A stretch of 64,000 nucleotides of DNA, from assembly GCF_010500955.1 (NCBI RefSeq), contig NZ_QVMJ01000003.1, forward strand, positions 181,520 to 245,519. Reading direction: 5' to 3'. The notes under the pieces were generated by a model. It saw nothing but the letters and a program-made list of their open reading frames with translations, was not told the DNA's origin and made no database searches. Both the position numbers and the translations under genes were made by a program. The stretch is from Bacteroides sp. 519 (lineage in GTDB: Bacteria > Bacteroidota > Bacteroidia > Bacteroidales > Bacteroidaceae). This document shows, in pieces, positions 43,891-51,076 of the stretch; the stretch's first letter is position 1, and every line of letters starts with the position of its first letter.

Positions 43891-43939
43891 AATCAAAAGT
43901 CGCTTTTAAAAAACAAGTTGAATGAACGCTTAAATTTGT
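43891..43939 (+). promoter_or_regulatory. Shared 49-bp promoter element, copy 1
   Basis: AATCAAAAGTCGCTTTT at one end and CTTAAATTTGT at the other, with TAAATTTG (-7 type box) at 43931-43938. About 42 of 49 positions match copy 2 at 46259-46307, and the box has the same offset in both. It lies about 40 bp before the lipoprotein gene at 43978. Confidence 0.65.
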
Positions 43940-43977
43940 AAAAGACTGTAAAATTAATCACTAAATAAAATAGATTT

Positions 43978-44382
43978 ATGAAAAAGTATTATTATTTGCT
44001 ATTAGTAGCACTGTGTACCTTCTTTGTTAGTTGTGGTGGAAACAGTCCAAAAACCGTTGCCGAGAAATTTGCCAAGGCTTATTTAGTTAACCATGATGTA
44101 AAAGAATTCACAAAATTTCTGGATACAAGAACCAGAGAGGCATTATTAGACCCCATCATGGCCGAGTATCATTTAGAGCAGCAAGCCATTGTAAAAGAAT
44201 TGAAGCTAAAATATACAGTTAACAAGGAGAAAAGCTTTGTTAACGAAGCAGGGGCAGCTATTTATTTTGATATAACATCGGATACTGATCCTAATTACAA
44301 GAAATGCCAATATGTTGACCTTAAGAAAGATTTGGATGGTAAATGGTTTGTAGATCTTTATACTTTTCCTACACGATTTTAA
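43978..44382 (+). CDS. DUF4878-like small lipoprotein
   Basis: The 134-residue protein has a lipoprotein signal with lipobox VSCG (Cys at residue 19), followed by NSPKTVAEKFAKAYLVNHDV and a C-terminal DLDGKWFVDLYTF, the pattern of DUF4878 (NTF2-like) lipoproteins. No catalytic role is known. First gene of a plus-strand trio behind the shared promoter copy 1. Confidence 0.75.
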   Translation: MKKYYYLLLVALCTFFVSCGGNSPKTVAEKFAKAYLVNHDVKEFTKFLDTRTREALLDPIMAEYHLEQQAIVKELKLKYTVNKEKSFVNEAGAAIYFDITSDTDPNYKKCQYVDLKKDLDGKWFVDLYTFPTRF

Positions 44383-44412
44383 TTAAGCTCACCTATAAAT
44401 AAATAAAAGCAC

Positions 44413-45255
44413 ATGAAACAATTAGTAAACCTACTATCTATTGTTATTTGCCTTGGATTCTTTGCTTGCTCGGGCGGAAGCAATGAAGAAGCTAACATCG
44501 ACTACAGCAAGCACACTTATTTCCGGGGCAAAGTAAAGCAAATGACAATAAAAGGGCACGAAGTTGGCGATATAACCTTGCAAGCCGACACCTGCGGAAA
44601 CATCACCGAGATTACCTTCGGCCAAACAGGCAAAGTTCAACTGGCATACAATGCCGAAGACAATTTGGTAAAATACACTGCCAACGCCGAAGCATACGCC
44701 TTACCCATGTTTAAAAGCACACTTGTTAAACCTTGGTTCCGTAGCATGTTGTCATCTTACTACGATGCCAATATAACATTGAGCTATGATAACAATAAAA
44801 TAACTCAATTCACTGATGCTAAAACAGGATGGACCGAAAAGTTTAGCTATGATAAGGAAGGCCGTATCAGCAAAATTAAAATAAGCGATAAAAAAAGAAC
44901 CCGCTTTAATGATACCAACTATAGCTATTATGAAGAGGATGGCAAAACACGTGTTATGGTTGTTCAGCAAGAGGGAGAAGTATATGTGTACGATGCGCAA
45001 GGCCGTTTGATTGAACAGGATGGAGCAAAAACAACTTACAACGATAAAAACGACATTGCCACCGAAGAAACATTGGACTGGAACGATGATGAGTATGGCT
45101 TTATAGTTAATGGCATATACACCTATACCTATACGTACGATAAGAAGGGGAACTGGATTAAGCGCGAAGGAACACATCAACGTGTAGAGAACGGCAAACC
45201 AACAGGTAACCCCGAAGCAGTACAAACAGTAACCAGAGAAATTGCATATTATTAA
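44413..45255 (+). CDS. Lipoprotein with YD/RHS-like beta repeats
   Basis: The 280-residue protein has a lipobox (FFACSG, Cys at about 19) and repeated beta-hairpin units of the YD type: VQLAYNAEDNLVKYTAN, EKFSYDKEGRISKIKI, VYVYDAQGRLIEQDG and YTYTYDKKGNWIKREG. Such short YD-repeat lipoproteins occur widely in Bacteroidetes and probably bind carbohydrate or act as surface scaffold. 30 bp after the previous gene, so co-transcribed. Confidence 0.7.
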   Translation: MKQLVNLLSIVICLGFFACSGGSNEEANIDYSKHTYFRGKVKQMTIKGHEVGDITLQADTCGNITEITFGQTGKVQLAYNAEDNLVKYTANAEAYALPMFKSTLVKPWFRSMLSSYYDANITLSYDNNKITQFTDAKTGWTEKFSYDKEGRISKIKISDKKRTRFNDTNYSYYEEDGKTRVMVVQQEGEVYVYDAQGRLIEQDGAKTTYNDKNDIATEETLDWNDDEYGFIVNGIYTYTYTYDKKGNWIKREGTHQRVENGKPTGNPEAVQTVTREIAYY

Positions 45256-45279
45256 TTCATCTTTTTAAACAACACTATT

Positions 45280-45852
45280 ATGAACAAAAACATTTTCCTA
45301 TCGTTTTTCAAACCTGTATTCGATTACATCGACTCGGGTGCATTGTTCCGCGATCCTTTTAAATGGTTGTATGGTGGTGCAGCAATTCTCAACCTGCTGT
45401 TTCCTTTCCTGATTTTCTTTAGTTTTATTGATACTGGACTCTTTAGCAATGGTGCTAAATTTGCTACATTCGCTGTATTGGTTACATTAACATTGATTGC
45501 TGCCGGTTGGTTTAGCTTCCAGCTGTGGTGGAACCGGATGTACAAAGTAGTCAAAATTACCACCCCTAGCGATGATTTTGCACTCACTCCTGTATTTGCA
45601 CATCTGATACAAACATCTGGCGAGTGGTTGGGTTGCTATGTAGGCATAGTAGGAACATTGTCCTCCTTATTTTCCACTATCTTTCTAAGTGGGGAAGGCG
45701 GTTTCTCGGGCAGCCCACTTGGTTTCATGGATCTTTCGGCAGCTGGTATAATAATCATGCCTATTACCGGATTCTTTATTATTTGTGTGTTCCGGTTTTT
45801 TGCCGAAATGGCAAGAGCTTTGGTTTGCATAGCTAACAACACAAAAAAGTAA
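45280..45852 (+). CDS. Membrane protein of unknown function
   Basis: The 190-residue protein has about four hydrophobic segments (around 30-50, 60-80, 110-130 and 155-175). The N-terminal FFKPVFDYIDSGALFRDPFKW is amphipathic. I see no known domain or catalytic residues. 24 bp after the YD-repeat lipoprotein. Confidence 0.65.
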   Translation: MNKNIFLSFFKPVFDYIDSGALFRDPFKWLYGGAAILNLLFPFLIFFSFIDTGLFSNGAKFATFAVLVTLTLIAAGWFSFQLWWNRMYKVVKITTPSDDFALTPVFAHLIQTSGEWLGCYVGIVGTLSSLFSTIFLSGEGGFSGSPLGFMDLSAAGIIIMPITGFFIICVFRFFAEMARALVCIANNTKK

Positions 45853-45983
45853 ACAACACTACACTGCCGACTATCTGTTGTAGTACGTTTTTTTAACTGT
45901 GTACAAAAAGTATAAAAACAAGCAAAGACACTATAGTGACCCCTTCTATATGTGTTGTAGAGGCGTTTTTTTACTAGTTTTTC
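45853..45983. other. Spacer with a possible inverted half of element A/B
   Basis: The complement of 45930-45948 reads GAAGGGGTCACTATAGTG, similar to the GGGGT..CACT..ATAGT part of element B with two 2-bp gaps. The match is weak. Confidence 0.25.
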
Positions 45984-46091
45984 AAAATGCTGCATTTCGT
46001 TCTTCCGAAATGCTGCATTTTGATCAAACGAAATGCTGCATTTCGAAAGTGTGAAATGCAGCATTTTGAAAGTGCGTTTTGCAGCACTCTA
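45984..46091. repeat. 23-bp periodic array: 16-bp GAAATGCTGCATTTCG units with 7-bp variable spacers
   Basis: Units start at 45984, 46007, 46030, 46053 and 46076 (last degenerate), spacing 23. Spacers: TTCTTCC, ATCAAAC, AAAGTGT, AAAGTGC. The third spacer AAAGTGT equals the last spacer of the array at 15562-15669. The fourth unit has GCAGC in place of GCTGC. Confidence 0.9.
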
Positions 46092-46258
46092 AAAAAGCCA
46101 AGATTGATAACTGTTTGCTTATAGGTTATACCAGTAAAGAATGTTGTTAAGCAAAGAAAGCGAGACATAAAATGTATAAATCGTTTTTTAGCCATTTGCA
46201 AATTGCTTAAACAACTCACAGATAAACACTTATAAACATATCGGTTAATTAATACACA

Positions 46259-46307
46259 AATCAAAAGTCGCTTTTCAAAAACAAAGGGAATCAACACTTA
46301 AATTTGT
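46259..46307 (+). promoter_or_regulatory. Shared 49-bp promoter element, copy 2
   Basis: Same AATCAAAAGTCGCTTTT ... CTTAAATTTGT element as at 43891, with TAAATTTG at 46299-46306, 20 bp before the paralogue 2 ATG. As the following genes are close together, it probably drives the peptide operon too. Confidence 0.65.
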
Positions 46308-46325
46308 GACGACTCAACAATTACA

Positions 46326-46850
46326 ATGAACGAAGTTGTGGAAAACATAATTCGAGATATAATCCAGATTTTAATGCAGGAACCGTTAACCCAAACGATT
46401 TTGGAAGACGAATTGCAAATGCTATTAAAGAACACACATGGGCGAGTTAAAGTAGACAAAGACTGCAATGTGTATTTCAATAATGTGCTTGTGCCATTTT
46501 CGGGTCATCAGTCTAAAATTTTATATCTCTTTTATTTATTGAGTAAAAAAGGAGCTGCATTCCATGAACTGGTAAAGCATGAAGATATACTTAAAAAAAT
46601 AATTCAGGAAGTTACCAAGAAAGATAGTTATGGAGTGGAAGAAGCCGTAAAACCCTATTTTAAAAAGAAACGGGTACACGATATGAATAGCAAAATAAAC
46701 TCTGCACTCGAAGAAGTAATACCCAAAGATTATATAAGCTATTATCGAATAACCGGAAAAAAAGAAAACACCAAACGCATACAGTTACTGAAATCAAGAA
46801 TAGTGATTGAAAACGATGTGTTGGATAAAATTGGTAAAATAAAGTTTTAA
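46326..46850 (+). CDS. Winged-helix-like putative regulator, paralogue 2
   Basis: The 174-residue protein is the paralogue of the gene at 43174 (shared NIIRDIIQ, QEP, LEDEL, DKDCNVYF, ILYLFYLLSKKG and KINSALEEVIP). Family unknown; the ILYLFYLLSKKG stretch followed by a short basic helix-rich part fits a winged helix. It lies 11 bp upstream of the small membrane protein gene and 0.4 kb upstream of the first radical SAM gene, so it may regulate that operon. Confidence 0.55.
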   Translation: MNEVVENIIRDIIQILMQEPLTQTILEDELQMLLKNTHGRVKVDKDCNVYFNNVLVPFSGHQSKILYLFYLLSKKGAAFHELVKHEDILKKIIQEVTKKDSYGVEEAVKPYFKKKRVHDMNSKINSALEEVIPKDYISYYRITGKKENTKRIQLLKSRIVIENDVLDKIGKIKF

Positions 46851-46861
46851 TAGATAATATT

Positions 46862-47035
46862 ATGGGAAAAGATATAACAGATGTTATGCTTGAAGGCCTT
46901 TTTGAACTAATAGGATGGATAGCCAGCATGTTTATGAAGTTTGCATGGTGGATTATAGTAGGAATCTTTGGACTGATAATTGGTTGGTTTGCAAAGAAGA
47001 AAGGAGAAAACGATCGGAAGAGAATAGAAGAATAA
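46862..47035 (+). CDS. 57-residue membrane protein
   Basis: Starts MGKDITDVMLEG, has one long or two short hydrophobic segments (residues about 13-44, with Trp at 19, 29, 30 and 42) and a basic-acidic tail (FAKKKGENDRKRIEE). No known family. It sits directly between the regulator and the peptide gene, so immunity, anchoring or export-helper roles are possible. None is shown by the sequence. Confidence 0.6.
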   Translation: MGKDITDVMLEGLFELIGWIASMFMKFAWWIIVGIFGLIIGWFAKKKGENDRKRIEE

Positions 47036-47101
47036 ATTGAAGAAAAAGGCGTATCCCGAAAAGCCTATTCAACAGAGTAGGGAAATTTTATAATTAATGT
47101 T

Positions 47102-47230
47102 ATGGAACAAAACGAATTAATTATGGAACAAAACGAGCAAATTTATGAAGATGTAATTGCTCGCTTGGATGTTAGTGAAGAAAGCGCAGACTGGTGCGAT
47201 TGGTGCAAAGAAGGACATCCACTTTATTGA
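47102..47230 (+). CDS. Putative RiPP precursor peptide, 42 residues, Trp-Cys motif
   Basis: The frame gives an acidic leader-like part (MEQNELIMEQNEQIYEDVIA, then RLDVSEESA) followed by DWCDWCKEGHPLY and a stop, 9 bp before the first radical SAM gene. The W-C pair occurs twice, three residues apart (Trp 31 and 34, Cys 32 and 35). The first 21 bp are an in-frame near-exact duplication (TTATGGAACAAAACGA at 47100 and 47121), so translation may start at Met 1 or Met 8. A short, acidic, Cys/Trp-ended peptide next to modification enzymes is the expected shape of a RiPP precursor. Its being a precursor is inference; cleavage site and modified residues are not known. Confidence 0.7.
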   Translation: MEQNELIMEQNEQIYEDVIARLDVSEESADWCDWCKEGHPLY

Positions 47231-47239
47231 TCAATAGAT

Positions 47240-48385
47240 ATGCCAACACATAGAAGCCTATTTGTTACTATTAAGGCAACCCTAAACTGCAATCTTGCCT
47301 GTAAATACTGTTATGGGAGAGATAATCACTTCCTGGGTAAGGAAATGGACAATGTTCAAATAAAACAAAGTTTAAACTTTGTTTGTGAATATGCAAAATT
47401 AATAGGTGTAAATAGGTTGTCTTTGTGTTGGCATGGTGGTGAACCTCTTCTTCTTGGAGAAAAAAGGCTGGAAGAGGTCTTAAAATATGCAAGCGAATTA
47501 TTCTCTACAAATAACATTAAATATGAGTTTGGTACACAGACTAATGCTACACTACTTACACCTGCTTATTATTCAATCATAAAAAAGTACTTTAATGGTT
47601 ATGTAGGTGTTTCATTAGATTTGTTCAGTGATTACCGCATATTCAAATCTAATAAGGTTTCAAATGATCTTGTAATTAAGAATATAGATGCAGCACTCGC
47701 TGCAGGAATCAGATGTGGCTCTATAAACTTAATTACCAAACAAAATATAAACCACATAGAAGACATTTATAATTTTTATAAGATAAGAAACATGAATGTT
47801 AGACTAGCAAGAGTTTTTCCAATATCAATAGAAGAAAACAAGTCTAGTTCAATGTATGTTTCTGATGAAGAGTTCGCTTCTGCCATGATAGAATATTTTA
47901 ATTTGTGGAAAAGTGATAGCAAACCTGCCAAAAACACCGACATAGTACGTCTTGTCGGGGATTTACTTTTAGGACGGCCTTCTATATGTTTAAGAGAGCG
48001 AAACTGTCAGGAAAGATATCTGGCATTAAGTCCCGATGGTGATATTTACCCATGTGCTGAATTTGATGATCCAAAATCTGTAATTGGTAATTTTCTGAGC
48101 CAAACTCCTAAGGAATTTTTCGATTCGGATATTAAAAGGAGTATTTTTGAACATGCTCCTATTCCGCCCCAATGTAGTGAATGTAAATATGAAACTACTT
48201 GCTATGGCGGTTGTTTAAGGGAGCGTTTTGTGCTGCAATATCCATTCAGATGCAAATCTAATGTTATATACTGGGATCATATTTTAAAGTGGTTAGAATC
48301 GAAAGGGTGCTATCTGTATATGTTACGAGGAAAATCGCGAGAAGAGATTATTAAAGTTATGACTGAATTATTTGCAAATTCATGA
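47240..48385 (+). CDS. Radical SAM/SPASM peptide maturase 1
   Basis: The 381-residue protein has the radical SAM cluster motif CNLACKYC at residues 17-24, GGEP at about 66, and a C-terminal SPASM domain (ERNCQERYLALSPDGDIYPC, then CSECKYETTCYGGCLRERF) for two auxiliary Fe-S clusters. Enzymes of this group make thioether or C-C crosslinks in peptides, or oxidise sulfatase residues. No leader-binding RRE domain is evident at the N-terminus. The stop overlaps the next gene's ATG by 4 bp. Confidence 0.9.
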   Translation: MPTHRSLFVTIKATLNCNLACKYCYGRDNHFLGKEMDNVQIKQSLNFVCEYAKLIGVNRLSLCWHGGEPLLLGEKRLEEVLKYASELFSTNNIKYEFGTQTNATLLTPAYYSIIKKYFNGYVGVSLDLFSDYRIFKSNKVSNDLVIKNIDAALAAGIRCGSINLITKQNINHIEDIYNFYKIRNMNVRLARVFPISIEENKSSSMYVSDEEFASAMIEYFNLWKSDSKPAKNTDIVRLVGDLLLGRPSICLRERNCQERYLALSPDGDIYPCAEFDDPKSVIGNFLSQTPKEFFDSDIKRSIFEHAPIPPQCSECKYETTCYGGCLRERFVLQYPFRCKSNVIYWDHILKWLESKGCYLYMLRGKSREEIIKVMTELFANS

Positions 48386-49734
48386 AAAGTATTCTATTCG
48401 TTATTCCTTGGAAAGCATCACTGATTAATTGTGGGGATATCGATGTATCTCAATATATTGAAAGAGCTCCCGAGAATGTTGTAGCACTTGCTACATATTT
48501 AAATGCACAAGGTGCACGGGTTGAGATTGCCGATTTAAACAGAACTCTTCTTTCTTGTAAAGGAGATGTAGAATGCTGTTTAAACTTACTAAAACAACAA
48601 TGTCAACGTTTTAATCCCGATATAATTGGATTATCATTCTTTACAGCTCGTTTTGAATATGCGGCTGATATCACTACCTATTTACGTTCTGTTTTCACTG
48701 ATAAAACACCCCTTATCATAGCAGGAGGTGTACACCCTACTCTCTTACCAACCATTACTTATGAGTACATCAACTTCGATGCTCTTATTATTGGCGAAGG
48801 GGAACTACCATTAGCAGCCATACTTAAGGGTGAACCTCTAAATCAAATCCAAGGAGTATTTTTGCCGGGCCAGGATATACCAACAGCTGCCGATGCTATC
48901 AAAAATTTAGATTGTTTACCATTCCCAAACTGGGATCTTTTGGATAAAAATTTTTATGCACAACCTTCTTATCTGATTTCGTATACCCAGCTCAATAGAG
49001 TCATGCCACTATCATTCAGCAGGGGTTGCATGTATAGATGTAACTTCTGTGCGCACAGTTGTTTCTTATCTGCTCGTTGCCATTCTCCTGAATATTTTGT
49101 AGAAATGATGCGGTTAACATCTAAGCAGTGCAATGTAAATTCATTTCTCATCCAAGATAGTTCCGTTGGAAATTTCAAAGAAGAGTGGTCTAAAGTATGC
49201 GAACTGCTTATCTCATCCAAAACAAATTATAATTGGTGGGCCAACTTAAGAGTAAACCAGGTAGATGAAGATTTTTTGCGTCTTCTCAAACAAGCTGGAT
49301 GCAGCAAAGTTTTTTTTGGATTCGAATCGGGCAGCCAAAGAATCTTAGAAAAAATGAATAAGAAAATCACGACAGAGCAATGCTATAAAGCAGCAGAACT
49401 CTGCCACAAATTAGATGTTCCATTCTATTCGAGCTACATCGTTAATTATTTTGGAGAGGAAGAAGAAGATTTGCGTTCTACAGAAGAAATGATTTTGCAG
49501 ACATGTCCTACATCTTTGGCGATTAATAAATTTTCACCCATTCCTGGATCTGTTGATTATAACAAAAATGAAGACTCAATTAAGCCTTATTTAACTTCAA
49601 TCCATAATTGGACAACTTTAGGAATGCTGCTTTCACCAGTACTATTTGGGAATATGACTTCTGAAAGATTTGATTATTGGTTCAAACGCTTAAAAGCACT
49701 TAAAAATAAGATCAATAATTATGAAGATAATTAG
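48382..49734 (+). CDS. B12-binding-type radical SAM enzyme
   Basis: The 450-residue protein has an N-terminal Rossmann-like cobalamin-binding domain (DIIGLSFFTARFEYAADITT, IIAGGVHPTLLP, DALIIGEGELP) and a radical SAM core with CxxxCxxC in SRGCMYRCNFCAHS (about residue 220), then VFFGFESGSQRILEKMNK. This layout is the class B methyltransferase group, which methylates unactivated carbons or catalyses rearrangements. No DxHxxG cobalamin motif is visible, which is common in the class. It overlaps maturase 1 by 4 bp and the next gene by 14 bp. Confidence 0.85.
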   Translation: MKSILFVIPWKASLINCGDIDVSQYIERAPENVVALATYLNAQGARVEIADLNRTLLSCKGDVECCLNLLKQQCQRFNPDIIGLSFFTARFEYAADITTYLRSVFTDKTPLIIAGGVHPTLLPTITYEYINFDALIIGEGELPLAAILKGEPLNQIQGVFLPGQDIPTAADAIKNLDCLPFPNWDLLDKNFYAQPSYLISYTQLNRVMPLSFSRGCMYRCNFCAHSCFLSARCHSPEYFVEMMRLTSKQCNVNSFLIQDSSVGNFKEEWSKVCELLISSKTNYNWWANLRVNQVDEDFLRLLKQAGCSKVFFGFESGSQRILEKMNKKITTEQCYKAAELCHKLDVPFYSSYIVNYFGEEEEDLRSTEEMILQTCPTSLAINKFSPIPGSVDYNKNEDSIKPYLTSIHNWTTLGMLLSPVLFGNMTSERFDYWFKRLKALKNKINNYEDN

Positions 49735-51076
49735 AAAGAATGTATGGCGAACTTATCCAGAAAGAACTGAAGCGGTTGTAAAATGGTCATTCTGGAATGA
49801 TATCATTCCCTACAATGAAGAAGTGATTTGCCTCAACACACGTTCCGGAGCAATTATTGTGTTAAGTAAAGAAGATTATTCAAAGTACAAAGAACAACCT
49901 TGGTTAGTACCTGATATATTTGTTCAATTTGGGATAGTCGTTCCTAACAATATTGATGAAAAAAAAGAATGGATTGTTGAATACAAGCACGAAAAAAAAG
50001 ACACCTCTTTTTTAGATTTAACAATATTACTAACTCTTCAATGCCAATTCAAATGCATTTATTGTTTTGAAGGTGAGAAAAGCAATAAAGCTTTAACCAA
50101 TGAAACTTGCATTGCCATAAAATCATTTTTGGAAAAACGTGCTGGGTTATTCAACAAACTGCATATTACATGGTTTGGAGGAGAACCTCTACTGGAAATA
50201 AATCGCATACACGAACTCTCATCTTTCATTCTGGAATTCTGTAAGAAACACAATATCTATTATTACGCTGACATTACAACCAATGGTTATGCACTAAATT
50301 TTGCTAAATGTGACATACTTATTAACAAATGTAATATAAAAAGATTTATCATCACTGTAGACGGAACTGCTGATATTCACAACAAACGTCGTCCATTACT
50401 TAATGGTACAGGTACTTTCGATGTAATCAGAAACAATATAGCTACCCTCGTAAATATTGGTGCGGAAGTCACAATTAGAGTCACAATTGATAAGACCAAT
50501 GTAAACCATATCAAAAAGTTTATAGACTGGATAGCAGATAGTGAACTTTTTCAAAAGGTTGGTTTGGTTTTTGTCAGAACAATTGATTATTTATTCACCC
50601 CTGATGATATTAAAAGCACAATATACACAGTTGAGGAATTTGCAGGAATTGAGATGGATTTTATTCAATATGCTCATTCAAGAGGGATATTGAAATATAC
50701 AACCCCAGGTCCTTGTCCTTTGGGTGGTTGTATCCGCAATGGTGACATAGTAATTGGCACAAAAGGAGAAATATATAAGTGTCTGGATACTATAGGAGAC
50801 GAACAATGGATTACAGGACATATCTCTAAGAACAATGAATATTTCCAAGCTGATTGGTATCAAGATTGGTTATCTTGGGAACCATCTAACAACATAGCTT
50901 GTAAAGAATGTAAATTGCAGCCATTGTGTAATGGTGGGTGTCCACACAATGCTTTATTCTCTTCTAAAAAACATGGTACCAACAATCAGTGCCCTGAATG
51001 GAAATCTAATTATAAAGAAAAAACACGATTATATGTCACTGAAAAAATAAAAGAATATAAATATGAAGAAATATAA
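49721..51076 (+). CDS. Radical SAM/SPASM peptide maturase 2
   Basis: The 451-residue protein has an N-terminal region of about 95 residues that may be a peptide-binding RRE-like domain, then the cluster motif CQFKCIYC (around residue 110), TWFGGEPLL, and a SPASM domain with CPLGGC, CLDTIG and CKECKLQPLCNGGCPHNA. This is the architecture of sactipeptide/ranthipeptide and cyclophane-forming maturases. Starts inside the preceding gene (14 bp overlap) and ends 14 bp inside the YcaO gene. Confidence 0.9.
   Translation: MKIIRKNVWRTYPERTEAVVKWSFWNDIIPYNEEVICLNTRSGAIIVLSKEDYSKYKEQPWLVPDIFVQFGIVVPNNIDEKKEWIVEYKHEKKDTSFLDLTILLTLQCQFKCIYCFEGEKSNKALTNETCIAIKSFLEKRAGLFNKLHITWFGGEPLLEINRIHELSSFILEFCKKHNIYYYADITTNGYALNFAKCDILINKCNIKRFIITVDGTADIHNKRRPLLNGTGTFDVIRNNIATLVNIGAEVTIRVTIDKTNVNHIKKFIDWIADSELFQKVGLVFVRTIDYLFTPDDIKSTIYTVEEFAGIEMDFIQYAHSRGILKYTTPGPCPLGGCIRNGDIVIGTKGEIYKCLDTIGDEQWITGHISKNNEYFQADWYQDWLSWEPSNNIACKECKLQPLCNGGCPHNALFSSKKHGTNNQCPEWKSNYKEKTRLYVTEKIKEYKYEEI

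Noticed and set aside
8943..46091. CRISPR array
   Set aside because: The four arrays have regular repeats, but spacers are only 7 bp, units are 15-16 bp and no cas genes are present.
47036..47101. Terminator between the small membrane protein and the peptide gene
   Set aside because: Only a weak hairpin and no T-run; the genes are more likely co-transcribed.
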